This document shows, one piece after another, positions 21,583 to 34,744 of a DNA stretch of 64,000 nucleotides. The stretch's first letter is position 1. Every line of letters starts with the position of its first letter. Source of the DNA: Quillaja saponaria (taxonomy: Eukaryota > Streptophyta > Magnoliopsida > Fabales > Quillajaceae); contig CM055610.1 of assembly GCA_029379385.1 (NCBI GenBank), positions 17,757,422 to 17,821,421 of the forward strand. Reading direction: 5' to 3'. The notes under the pieces were generated by a model, which worked only from the letters and a program-made list of their open reading frames with translations, was not told the origin of the DNA and made no database searches. A program made the translations under genes and the position numbers.

Positions 21583-24359
21583 CTACCACTGACTGCACCA
21601 CTTGGCTATTTCTCCAAACTTTGCCAGTGCCAGTTATCTTGCATTTTTCACGTGGAATTTTCAGTCGTCTATCAAGGCAATCTTGAGCACCAACAAGGTC
21701 ATTTATCTCTTCCACACTCATAGTTCCGTAATCCTGCCTATTTGCTAAAGGCTTCCCTCTAAGAAGTTCAACTAGTAATAAGCCTAAACTCCAAATATCT
21801 TTTGACATATCTAATAGTTGCTCAGGATTTGTCCTGTTGATGTTGCAATAATTTGCTGCCCCAAAACCTCCCAATTTAGCATTGCAAGACTCATCAAGAA
21901 GAATGTTCTGAGACGTTATATTTCCATGATATGCTGGTGGTTTTAAGTACATATGAAGCATTTGGATTGCAGAGCAGATTTGCAATACAATTGCTAGTCT
22001 TTTCTCCCAGCCCAATGTTTCTCCTTTTTCTTCCAAGTTCAAGCTTAAACTTCCCCTAGCCATGAACTCAAATACCAGGTATTGTCTCTGGTGTCTATCT
22101 TGACCACGTCCCACCAAGGAAATGATGTTTGGATGAGAAGAAGATTTGAGCAAAATCTCTTCTTGTACTTGTGTTTGAGCAGCAATATCTCTTAAAAACT
22201 TCACTGCCACAAAACCCCCATCGCTCCAGTCGGCTTTATAAACCATCGCAGATGGCCCTTCTGCTATTTGATTATCTTCTCCAGTCTCCAAACTTATTAG
22301 CACAAAACCTTCTTCTGGTTGCAGAGAAATAATTTGCTTTCTTTGTCTTTGAAGTATAGCTAATGCAATGAACCCAAAAGAAAGACTTACTGCAACAACA
22401 GTGATTATGATGATGCTGATGATAGGCCAAACATCTTTTTTGCTACTAATGGGTGAAGAGATATTGAAATCAACTGACCAACCTTCCCCTTTATCTGTTT
22501 GAGTAGCAAATATGATTATAACCTCGCCTGTCAGGTTCATTTGAGGAAGATCAGATCTGGAGTAGAAACCGGAAAAGTTGGCTATTTGATGGGTTTTGTC
22601 CTTATAGATGGCAAGATAATCAAATTTTTGTGTGATGTTGATATGGGTAAATCTTAAGGATACAGGAGTTCCAGGCTTTCCATGGAGAACCCATTGGCAA
22701 GTAAGTCCCTCTGCATAGGAAGAGATGGTACTGGTATACAATGAAGAGCTGATCACTCCATGGTGCTCATAAATATCTTCCTTTCCATCACAAGTTCCTG
22801 TATTCCAAGCAAGTTTAAATATTTGTTCATGTGTGAAAAACTTATTATGAAATGAACTCAGACATGATTTACCAGTAGAATACTTGATTTCCCATCCCCT
22901 TGACTCAAAGGAAACATGATCAGTAGTAGTAAACTCAATATAAGCTTTCGAGCTCATCAACTTGTAGTGCTTATCAAAATTCCCATTATTTTGTTGGATA
23001 ATAGAACATCTTGAACTGTAATCAGACTCGCAAATTATGAGACGATCATTGCTATCTTCTGTAATGGATACATAGTTGATGGTGAAACTGATAAACTTGG
23101 CTGCTGGTTGGCGGATTAGCCATTGACATTTTTGGTTTGGGGGATATGGCTGCAATCCATCTGTGTGGTTTACCATTATTCCTGCCCTTAAGAACCCTTC
23201 AGATTGTTGGACCAGAACCAAATCAGTGCCACAGGTTTCTGCAAATATAAATTATACTTTAGTGAGTGTTCTTTCTGATAAACAATACATGATGATAGGA
23301 GAATAGGCAGCTATAAGGAGAGACCATCATAAGGATTGCATCTCATGGTGAGAAAACAGGGAATATGAATAAATTTTTTGACACAGATCCTCATTTTTGT
23401 CATACCTGAGAGTTTCAGAGCACAGTTACTGATTCTTTGGTCCCAAACATATGGCGCAATGTATCTATGTCCTTTCAATCCAACTGCATTGAAACTCAAA
23501 TTCCTCTCTACATTCATAAACAGAGGAGGTCCAGCTTCCTCTCTCTGAATTAGAGGATCACATGAACTAGCTACTGTTAGTCTGTTTCCATCATTACTCA
23601 TCCATCCTCTTCCATCTCCATTTGTAACCTCCTCAGCTATCCTGGCCAACATAAGTCCCACCAGACTGTCAATCTTCTCATCTGCATTCGGCGGGCCTTT
23701 GTAAGATTCCCCCATGGGAATTAATTGAAGCATTGATCAACTTCATTTGGTGGGGCTCTTTCCCATGCCATCTTGACATTCGATGCAGTAGATAGCTCTA
23801 CCTGAAAATACCCACTACACGTTTCCGTCAGTCCCCTCTGTTTCCTTCCATCTAAGAACAGCACAGTGTGAGAAAACACAACATGGTAAATAGTATTGTC
23901 ATCCACTTCAAAAGCTTGAGTACAGGTTAGGTTCCCACCAAATCCACCAATAGAAGTCTCACTAAAAACTGCCTTTCCAATTTCCATTACTTGGTCTAGA
24001 GTCATGTTGAGTTGTGGCCCTGAGTAGAAACACTCAGAACCAACATTTACAGTATCTGTAACTGGAGCATTGGCATAATCTCTGTACTGTCTAATGATTT
24101 CCCACCAATTACCTAATGTGGGTACTTCAGAATCCTTAACCAGGTAGCGCGACGAAGTCAAGGAAGTTATGGCATTTCGTATAACTTCTGTTCTAGAATC
24201 TTGCCAACCATCACCAAACCATAGAATAGAAACTTTGACTGGTTCTGTCATGATCCTCCCTCCATTGTAGGAAAGACCAATTGAGCTTTCATATGAAAAT
24301 AGACAAGGAGACTGAGGAAGATACTGCAGTAAGAGAGCAGTTAGAAGAAAACCAAACAT
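21583..24359 (-). CDS. Receptor-like protein: EXORDIUM-like domain, 2 x CUB, TM, pseudokinase (~871 aa)
   Basis: Two exons, 24359-23406 and 23238-21583, with a GT-AG intron (CTCTCAG|GTATG ... TTTGCAG|AAACC). A signal peptide (MFGFLLTALLLQYLP) is followed by an EXORDIUM/PHI-1-like domain (~20-316; LSYNGGRIM, VKVSILWFGDGW, WWEIIRQY, FNAVGLKGHRYIAPYVWD), then CUB 1 (~321-439; KCQWLI, NDRLIIC, SRGWEIKYS), CUB 2 (~468-577; TCQWVL, KFDYLAIY, EGWSVDFN), a TM helix (~588-614) and a kinase-fold domain. The kinase retains the VAVK lysine (~665), the helix-C EE and DIWSLG. The HRD motif reads HGN, DFG reads GFG and the glycine loop is degraded, so phosphotransfer is unlikely. This suggests a cell-surface sensor that signals through partners. 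Breaks: one base missing near 23720-23735 and one extra near 21629-21632. Correcting each restores phase; the uncorrected frame would stop at 21578. Confidence 0.82.
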
Positions 24360-26234
24360 TTGTATTTCTGGAAAGATATGGCAAATGGTAAAGGATGTGG
24401 CAAGATTATCATTTTAATCCTAGGGTGGTTTTGAGTTTTTTTCTGGCAGGCTAAGAAAATAGTCTTCGCCGTCCCAAAGTTCCAAGTAAAACAAGAGCAA
24501 GAATACAGTTTGTTAAAAACTTGGTAACCCAATGGCCTGCCTAAGAAATACAATTGGTCTATGAAAGAAACATATTTAGTAAAGTAATAGAGCTGCTGAC
24601 TGAATCTATAGGTATTTACAAGTAAGAAGAACAGTTATCTTAGCTTAAAGAGGGAAAAGAAACCTCCAAGACGTGCCTTTTATTATTTATAACTTTGCAG
24701 TTGAAATTTCATGGTCAAGAAGATTGGAACTGTTTTGGCCATGGGCTGTTTGTCTGTGTGCAAGAAATTCTTTAGCATGTAAGACGTACCTTGTTTTGTT
24801 CTGTTTGTTAATGATAATTTTAAATCTCATCTATCTGATGTCTGAGCTGCTTGTTGGTGGTTTCTAAATGCAGCTCACAATAGAATGATTGGAATGTTTA
24901 GCTGGGTAAATAATTTTCATTTTCGCTCTTCAAATAGTTAGTTTAAAAACAACTAAAACGTATCTGTACAAGGTTGAGTGCACATTATGTTTTTTCTTGC
25001 TTTCTAAATATTAATGTTAAAAAAACATCCCCTGGAAGTTTTCCAGGATCCAACTAAGATAAAAAATAGGACAACCTTGTTTTCCAAACCACTAGAGAGG
25101 AGTAAGCAACGTCTACAATGTGAGACACAAACCCGTGTTAAACACATCTTTTTCCATTTAATTTGTTAAACTAGGAAGCTGAGCTTAATCAACTGCCGCC
25201 AAGCATATTTCCATCTAAAGTAATTCATTTGTAGATTCACTGTTCTAATATTACAATTTTTGCCGTTAACCTGTATGGTTCTGTCAAGTATCCATTATTT
25301 ATTCTTGCTACCTTGGGTAACCATGAGATAACATGTAATTGGCAACGTCTTTAGCTGCTGCAACTGACAGAGAAGCTTTATCTTCTAGTTGTTGGTGCTA
25401 TAGAACTTAAGAATGAATTGAATAATGCAGTGACATGATTTTCACTTTTAAAGGATGGGTTCCTGCTTAAGGTTAAGCGCGGTAACATTTTTCAATTACA
25501 AAATTCATGGGAATTTATAATCTAGGAAGACTAAAAAAGTAGGGTTTATAGAAAGAACTAGATTAGTGATAGATTAGGCTATTCCGGATGTCATCATCAT
25601 CAACTTTGGAAGTTTTTACTCAAAGAGGAAGAGAGGAGAAAGGTGTTGAAAAACGTTCACACAACACTTCACATTCAGCTTCAAATATATATACAGCCTA
25701 TCATCAATATATTCCAACTACTAAAGTATGAGTTGTTTTATGGATAGCCACAACTTACACAAAGTACACTAATGATTACATCAAATTGTCATACTTTTAA
25801 TTCAAGTTGGCAGTTTTGACATAAATAATCTTGACATTTGATGGAGCTTGACAGCTTTAACAAACTTTTACAACAGAAAGGACCATCCAACTTAAATGGT
25901 GGTACTGCAAGAAAATTGCCAAACTTAGGAAACTGCCTCTAGTTGAAGCACTAGTAGACATAGTCATCATGTTGTAAAGCAGTTAAATTGGTTGAAATAC
26001 AGATAAATTAGCAAAGGAATTTTCTTATATTTGGCAACCCATAGATAACCATCTTTTTGTGTCTGTCAGCTGGTATTCATATTTTTCATGGTATCTTTGG
26101 GAAGTTCCTAAGAAAAAACATACATGTTTATATGTCAATGCTTTTCTAAAACAACAGAAAATCAAAGAATCTGATGTTTGATAGCCGGAAGCTGTTATTA
26201 TAACAGTAGTAAATGCAAGATCAGCAAAGTGAGG
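24360..26234. other. Upstream flank of the receptor gene; no gene seen
   Basis: Should contain the promoter of the minus-strand receptor gene. No ORF, tRNA or transposon end is supported. Confidence 0.5.
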
Positions 26235-27515
<1,281 letters not shown>

Positions 27516-28699
27516 ATACAATGTGTTCATCCTAGAGAATGTTTTTTCTATTTTGCCAAAGTAGATGTGCTACATAAATCGTTAATCTCTAAGACGATTC
27601 ACTACAATACCAGTTTAAACCATGACACTTTACTATAAAATGAATTCTAACAACATAAAAAAATGAGGTGCTTAGACAATTAACTGTAAAATATCTTTTC
27701 ACATATAAATCATCAAATATCATTCTCTATCATTATATTGTCAGAGGGTTAAACCTATTTCAGGCAAATATCATTGAGAAAACAAACTCCTTTATCTGTT
27801 GAAATATGTTTTCATTTGATTTATATTATTTTGCAAGACTTGATACCGAAACTATGTCGTTTTCACATTTCCAGAAAAAACTTAAATTCCGAACACAATA
27901 TAGTATCCCTTAAAATGCATTAGCAAAAACGGAAACTCCAGCATTTAATAGGTTCATTCTCTTAAAAGTACATGAATATCAGATTGCATTTTGTATAGAT
28001 CAAATGGTAGTTATAAGTCCAAACCAGCAAACACGAAATGAAATCCCAAAGAATCATTTGATTTTAAGGCAAGAGAGAACACCATTCTGCATGCGTTTTC
28101 TTTAGTTTTGGTACAAATGCATGCTTTCCCAAAAGTGTTAGTTTGTTCAATGGGTAAATTCCCTCGGTATACCAAGACTTAAAAATAGAATTGCCATCAC
28201 TTGAGACGAAGGGTTTATGAGAAAAGAGAGAGCTACTTCCCCTTGTGTAGCTTATGGCCCAATTGTCTCCTATGGGAAAAAAAAAATGCATTCCCTTTAA
28301 CCTATGCTTAGAGAAGCATTTCTGTTTAGTGCCTTTCAAACTAGAATTTTTTTTTTGGTTTTGTAGTTAGGTGTGTTTGGACTAGCTCATACATATATTG
28401 ACTAATTACCTGTACGATTTGGTCAAAGGCATGATAATTACGTCAGGATTAGAGAATTTATAAGGATTTTACTTCCCATAGTCTCCCGGAAGATTCAAAC
28501 ATATGAAGTCAATGAAGGAGAAGGGAGTACACTTGAACAATTCAAGTGCTTTGCTATTTGCAGCCAATAAATTTTGTTGTAATTCCATATTTGGATTCCT
28601 AGCACATATGATCCAAATTTTAGATTTCAGGTTGTCACCAATCTTCTTTACTTATATAACTAAGGCACACCAATCTTCTTCAACTGGCATACTTGAACA
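27516..28699. other. Spacer between divergent subtilase pseudogenes
   Basis: No feature supported. A 91-codon frame on the minus strand at 28064-28339 resembles no family I know and is probably chance. Confidence 0.5.
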
Positions 28700-30190
28700 A
28701 TGGCAAGTATGAACCTCTTCTCTTTGTTTTCATGGCCTCCATTCTTGCAATCAGCTTGTTCTCAATGTGTGGTGCTAGTGAGTAGTGATGAAGATAGAAG
28801 AGTCCATATTGTATATATGGGTTCACTTCCTGAGATAGAAATAGATACTCTCCAACATCTCATCATCTTAGCATTATGCAAGAAGTACTTGATGGCAGCT
28901 CTCCAAACGAATTCATAATTCGTTTGGAGCTACAAAAGAGGTTTCAATGGATTTGCTTCTAAGCTGACTGATCCAGAAAGAGACAAGCTTTTCTCTTAAA
29001 AAGGAAGCAACCTCTGTTTTTCCAAGCAGAACACTCAAAATCCGAACAACTAGATCTTGGGATTTCACGGGTTTTGCAGAAGAAACCAAAAGAAGTAGCA
29101 AATTTGAGAGTGATATATTGGGCCATTGGGGTTATTGACACAGGTATTTGGGCTGAGGCAGGTAGTTTCAAAGATGAAGGCTTTCGGTCCTCCTCCCAAC
29201 AAATGGAAGGGTGTTTGTGCATGTAGAAAAAACTTCACTTGTAAAAACAAAAAGTTTGTGGCTCTTTATTTTGCACTAATCATGATATCTTAGCTGCTTA
29301 CTTTTGATGATGCCATTGCTGATGGAGTTGACATCATTACTATTTCACTAGGAAGGAACTTGGCAGTAGACTTCAAAAATAGTAGTTTTGCAATTGGTTC
29401 TTTTCATGCAATGGAGAGAGGGATACTTACCACCAATGCCGCAGGCAATTCCGGTCCTACTTTTCTAGGTCTTACATCAAATGAAACACCATGGTTACTA
29501 AGTGCACCAGCAAGTAGCACAGATTGTTTACTCATTTTCTCAACAAATGGGACAAAATTTCCTATTGTTTTTGGTGAAGAATATCGTGCAAATACTATTA
29601 ACGAGGCAAAGGGAAAAATTGTTTTTATGTTCTATATTCCGTGGAGAGTTCTCTGGAGTTGATTAAGCTTATGATGCTGGTGTACTTGGCTCAATCGGTA
29701 CCAAAAACCGAACCAATGATGTTTCCTTGATTGTCCCGCCATACCCTGCATTGGACATTGATTTCAAGGACTATCTTCTTGTTAAGTCATACCTGAATTC
29801 CACCAGCAATCATCAAGCTAAAATAATGAAGAGTTCGACTATTAAAGATACAACAGCTCCTATAGTTGCTGGGTTCCTTTACTTGCAGCTCAAGTTCCTC
29901 CAATGCAACCATTCAAAATTGATTTCAGTAGGACTGTCACAAATGTTGGCTTTGCTAACTCAACTTACAAGGAAAAGGTGTTACCAAATTCAAAGCTCAA
30001 CATCACAGAGGCTCCTGAAGTTGTCTCCTTTAAATCGTTGAAGGAGAAGCAGTCCTCTATTGTTGGAGGGAAAACACCAAATGAAATCATGTTTTCTTCC
30101 TCGCTGATATGGTCAGATATCACCCTCAGTGTGAGTAAGTCCCATTGTTGTGAACGTCAAATCAGATTCCTCAATCTGATTATCTTTTGC
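28700..30190 (+). pseudogene. Cucumisin-type subtilase pseudogene B
   Basis: It begins with a believable start and signal-like N-terminus (MASMNLFSLFSW) and the I9 propeptide motif RRVHIVYMGSLPE. In scattered frames it then gives FNGFASKLTDPERDKLFS, the catalytic Asp region [93 protein letters not shown] and RTVTNVGFANSTYKEKVLP. The His region (GHGTH) and the Ser region (GTSMS) are deleted and many stops intervene. It is a decayed secreted serine protease gene, better preserved than pseudogene A. Confidence 0.88.
28901..28929. repeat. Perfect inverted repeat, 13-bp arms, 3-nt loop
   Basis: CTCCAAACGAATT, CAT, AATTCGTTTGGAG. The arms match perfectly. It lies inside subtilase pseudogene B where the family normally encodes an SPTNSLVRSYKR-like segment. 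Confidence 0.9.
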
Positions 30191-31088
30191 TAGTTAAAAT
30201 AAAAGCTTTCGGCTGTCCAACATCAATGTCTTGGATAAAAGTATGGACATGTGAACATGTATTTTCTTTTTCATTTATTTTGCTTTCGAGTAAAAACTGA
30301 TTATTTGTTTGGTTGTTTCACATGATAATCGAAGCATGTGATTGGCCTAGTACAGAATTTGTATGATACACATCAGTACACGAAAACTATAAATTTATGA
30401 CCAATACTGCACATATTAACTCTTGAGCATACTAAGCACAATGAAGAATTAAGTCCGCTCTAACAACAAGAATGTGAATTGACTTATATACTAATTAGCA
30501 GCTAGTGAAACGAAATTGCTGTCCATGGGTGATTCAATTTCTGAGAGATGCACTGATTTTACAAAAGTTTACCAGGAGGAGTTTGGCATATATTCAAGTA
30601 TTGCAGTCATATCATATTGTCAATCATTTAGAAATTGAAGTATATATTAATCCTGATAATTGATGAAAAGCTCAATGCACTGCATTATGGATCAAGCCTT
30701 TTATAATATTATATGTATTTTGAATATTCAAGTCAAAAAGCATAATTGTAAACAACAAACTAGAAATTGAAACAAAGACAAATTTTAAATTATAAAAGGA
30801 AAAAATGGGGGAAAAATTATGCAATCCAGAAGGAAGAAAGAATATCAAAAATACATTGCCACAATATGTAGATACTAGATAGCATGAGCTTTTCATTCTT
30901 TCATATAACATTATGCATAAACAGAGCCGCCATTACAGATATAAGTTGCGAGTGAAGCCACTCACTCTCTCTCTCTCTCTATCTGTGTGGAACAATGCAA
31001 CAACAAATTAGATAATATAACTAGTTAAAGTATTATTGCGGATAATGTTTAATATCTCTTGCATACAGGTGAACTAGAAAGGGCTCAA
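30191..31088. other. Intergenic spacer, includes (CT)n
   Basis: Lies between pseudogene B and the 3' end of FIS1. A short (CT)n run occurs near 30963-30980. No gene supported. Confidence 0.55.
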
Positions 31089-33529
31089 TCACTTCCTCCT
31101 AAACACAGCTACTGCAATCCCACCAGCTATCATTCCTACAGCAGTTGCAGCAATGCCTATGCCAAGCACGCCATCTACATTGTAAGAAAAAGAAAGCAAA
31201 AATCATGTCAGTGCATTATTCAACTCGATCCCAAAACTCCTACTCTATCTTCCTCTCAAAATCAAACAAGAAGTTAGAAAAATACCAACTCTTCATGGTT
31301 ACCTTTTGTGATCTGATCTTCAATTGTTTTCTTAAGTGTCACTGCCTGCCTCCAATCAGGTGCAATCTACAAAACAGAAGATATTGTAGTAACATCATGC
31401 AAATTTATACATATATTTACTGCTAAAATCAAGTCATATTCATTCATAATAACACATCAATGTTCGAGAATTACTCATTTACAAAATCAAATTATTCCCA
31501 AGCAATGACATTATTCTAGTACAGTACAAATACAAGAGTAAATGTGGCAGTTACACAGAATAAACTTGAATCACAAATTACAACCACCACAACCAATTAG
31601 AAGATTTTGTTTTTGGTTTAGGTTTCCCAGTAACAAGATTAAATCAGGAGAAGAGATCTTACCCTTAAACATTGTTCTGCAAGCTCTCTACTCCTTGCAT
31701 AGTCCCCATTTTTAAAGTACGCAACCGCTAGAAGATAAAGCTTCTCTCTCAGTTGCAGCTGGTTATCAGTATCAGCTAAAGAAGCTGTTAATTACATGTT
31801 GTCTCATTGTTATTCAAGGTTGCAAGAATAAACAATGAACACTGACACACTCAAGCAGGTTAATGCATAAATTTGTAATATTAGAACACTGACTCTGCAT
31901 AGTTAATAAGTCATTTTCCAAAAAAAATCAAATCTACTTGGAAGCAGTTGATTAATCTCAGCTTCCTTGTTTAAGGAATTCAATTGAAAAAGATGTGTCT
32001 TAGTGTATGTGCTTGAGAGATCAAATTTTTATATATTCACCACCTTCAAGCATTGCTATCCCACGTTGCCGGTTGTCTGGTAGTCTAGAGTGCACAAGAG
32101 CCCAGGATAAACGCAAGAGACATTCTTTCATTAATTCATCAGATGAACCTCTCTCAGCCTCAGAAACCTCTCTTTCACAGCCCTGAGGATGCATGAATTT
32201 AAGAAGCAGCGAGAAAAGGAAAAATAATAAGGGGAGGAATGCTTGGTGACCATCATTAGTGCCATGCTCTAAACAATGCTTTCTAAAGGAAAATAAAAAG
32301 ATTCATGCAAATAAAACAAATTTAGACTCATTTAAGCAGTGTTGAAAGATACTGAAGAGTCAGGTCTCCCTCAAACAATCCAGTTCTCGGAGTTCAATCA
32401 TCCAGTAAAAATGAAGCTTCAAAAAATTGCAGAAGACTGGGGAGTGGGGAACAATAATGACAACTATTTCAAACAGAGGGAAAAACAATAGGACATCCTA
32501 CATTAAGAAGGATTATCCTTAACGCAGTCCAACATATACCATAAACGTCAAAACGACTTCCACAAGAAACTCAGCAAGTAAGTTTTGGTATCCTTCACAA
32601 GGATGTCAAGACCCACAATTATTAACAAGAAACGTAGGAAGTGCCAATTTGTAGGCATAAGCATTCTCAGAAACAAGTATAACAGGGGAATATTATATTA
32701 CCACTTGCCATATACAGGGAGAGCAAACACTTAAAAGATGCTTGCAATTGAAACATGTAGTTATGATAATGCTGGATGAAGATAATACTAATATAAAACA
32801 GCCTATTCAAATTGAAAATTACTTAATTTGACAAGCAATTGAGAAAACAATTATTCACAAGTAGGTTGACCAATATCATAACCCCAGCAATCCATTTGGC
32901 TCCTGGAGAAAATAACTACATGTGTTACAATCTTCAGTAGGCAATGCAGAACAACAGTTTAATCTTCCTCCAGTAATTAAGATAAACTTTAACTTACAAA
33001 GATAAGCTATCCTGCCGAAGATGCTACAAACACATGAATATACAGAAATCTATATAATTGTATATATACTGCAAATTGAAGCAAGTTTAAGGGAATTTTT
33101 TTTTTTTTCTACTATAACATTAAACAAATGAAATTAATAAATTTTACCAAAGTAGTCAATCCCCTCCTGCAAGACACCCAAAGAAAATAGAGAAGACACA
33201 GTAAACCTCAAATTTTAGTATTTGTAGACTAACCCTTTTTACCAAATTAACACCGTTAATGAAAACCCTTTTCCAGTATTTCAATTAGGAATTGTCAGAA
33301 ACATATCTAAACATTTCTTAAGAAAGTGGGAATTGGGAAAAAATTGTATCCTTTGAATGCGAAGAATAAAAATGGGAAAAATCATGGGGTCAATGAGAAT
33401 GTAAAAGAGAGAGAAGTATGAGCTTACAGCAACTACGTCACGGTCGCACCAGGGGATATCTTCGTTACCAGTAAAGAATTTTCCGACAGAGTTGATGATC
33501 GTCACAAGCTTAGCTTCGAGTTTTGCCAT
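31089..33529 (-). CDS. FIS1: Mitochondrial/peroxisomal fission protein FIS1, 170 aa
   Basis: Five exons: 33529-33428, 32182-32044, 31784-31663, 31366-31303, 31174-31089. All are GT-AG and every phase agrees, giving exactly 171 codons with stop. The start is MAKLEAKLVTIINSVGKFF; the frame is open further upstream but only into leader sequence. The middle is the two-TPR helical bundle of FIS1 (CLLRLSWALVHSR, RGIAMLEASLADTD, REKLYLLAVAYFKNGDYARS). The C-terminus is a Gly/Ala-rich tail anchor (GIGIAATAVGMIAGGIAVAV) followed by RRK. FIS1 is a tail-anchored outer-membrane adaptor that helps recruit dynamin-related proteins for fission of mitochondria and peroxisomes. Intact, with no indels. Confidence 0.96.
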
Positions 33530-34365
33530 TGCAAAGCGGAAGTTGAACTGACCTTTTCCGAATCTGTTAAAGAAATTCACCGACAAACGAATGCTAGGAT
33601 ACCGAGCCAGCGTGAGAAAGTAGAAGATGATAATAGGAAGGAAGAAAGACAAGTAAAAAAGAGAAACTTGGAGTACAAGTCATATACTAAGCTTCTTTTT
33701 TTCTTTTTTCTTTTTTCCTATATCTAATATGGGATTTTCTATACTTTACTCAGAATTTCTGACTATTTTTTCTATTTTGCATTAGGTGTGATCGAACACG
33801 ACACTAGAGGTAAGAGGTCTTGGTAGTGATTTTCTCACTACTAAAATTTATATAAATTTTGGTTTTTTTAATTTTTTTAAACTTTTATTTTTACATTAGT
33901 TTTTATACATTTACAATATATATCGTCACATTATTTTAGATTAGTTTTTATTATTTAATTAATATTTCATCATGAGATAAAATTAACTGGGTAGTAAAGT
34001 TATAGAAATACCTGTTTCATAAATGACAACCTCAGAACAAAAAACATAATCTAAATGTTCGAATTATTGTTGTAATTTCAGATTTATTTACTTCTTTTTT
34101 TTCTTTAGATTTCCTTAAAAGGGTGAGTTAGATGAAGCATTTGACCTAGCAAATAAAAATTATTAAACAAAAAACATAATTATTCTTATTTTCAGTTGCT
34201 GTGCTTCGTAGCCATTTTTGGATTCTGCCAAGTGCCCGGCCAGTTTTTGTTGTACTTGTCTCTGTGTTTGGAACTTGGCTTTGCAATGAAAGTTATCTTT
34301 CACCCCCAAAAAAAAAAAAAAAGAAGCAACACTTACCTCTTCCTTTGTCTAACACTACTTAGACT
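33530..34365. other. FIS1 upstream region
   Basis: 5' leader and promoter region of FIS1 (minus strand), then AT-rich spacer. No further gene supported. Confidence 0.5.
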
Positions 34366-34744
34366 TATCTTTACGATCTCTCTCCCAATAATTAAATTTG
34401 ACGAGAAAAAGTTTTTAGGTTAATTAGAGAAACACTTGGGAAAATCAGAGGAAGTTTCCTATGAGGATGACAAGAATAAAGAACGTATTTTGGCTTTGTA
34501 ATCTTGCTAATTATAGTCAATAATTGATGGGGAATGTGATTAGAATAATTTGGAGCTCTCTCCCATTAGTAATTGATGGAGAATGAGATCACAATAAATT
34601 TGGATATCTCTCCCAATAAATATGACAAGTAAATTTTTTTAGGTTATTTGAGAAACTCTTTGGAAAATCAGAGGAAGTTTCCTACGAGGATGACAAGAAT
34701 AAAGAACAAATTTTGAATGGAGAATGAGATTAGAATAATTTGAA
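34366..34744. repeat. Imperfect direct duplication beside an LTR end
   Basis: A block starting CTCTCCCAATAA and containing AAAATCAGAGGAAGTTTCCT occurs twice, from about 34378 and from about 34609. The LTR-start-like string TGATGGRGAATG..GATTAGAATAATTTG recurs at about 34526, 34575 and 34714. The pattern suggests tandem copying of the 5' LTR edge together with its flank. Confidence 0.65.

Noticed and set aside
28064..28339. 91-codon minus-strand frame
   Set aside because: Not recognisable as any family; sits in decayed spacer sequence, so chance is more likely.
33530..33652. N-terminal extension of FIS1 (MSFFLPIIIF...)
   Set aside because: Open frame in the leader only; FIS1 proteins start at the MAKLEAK position.
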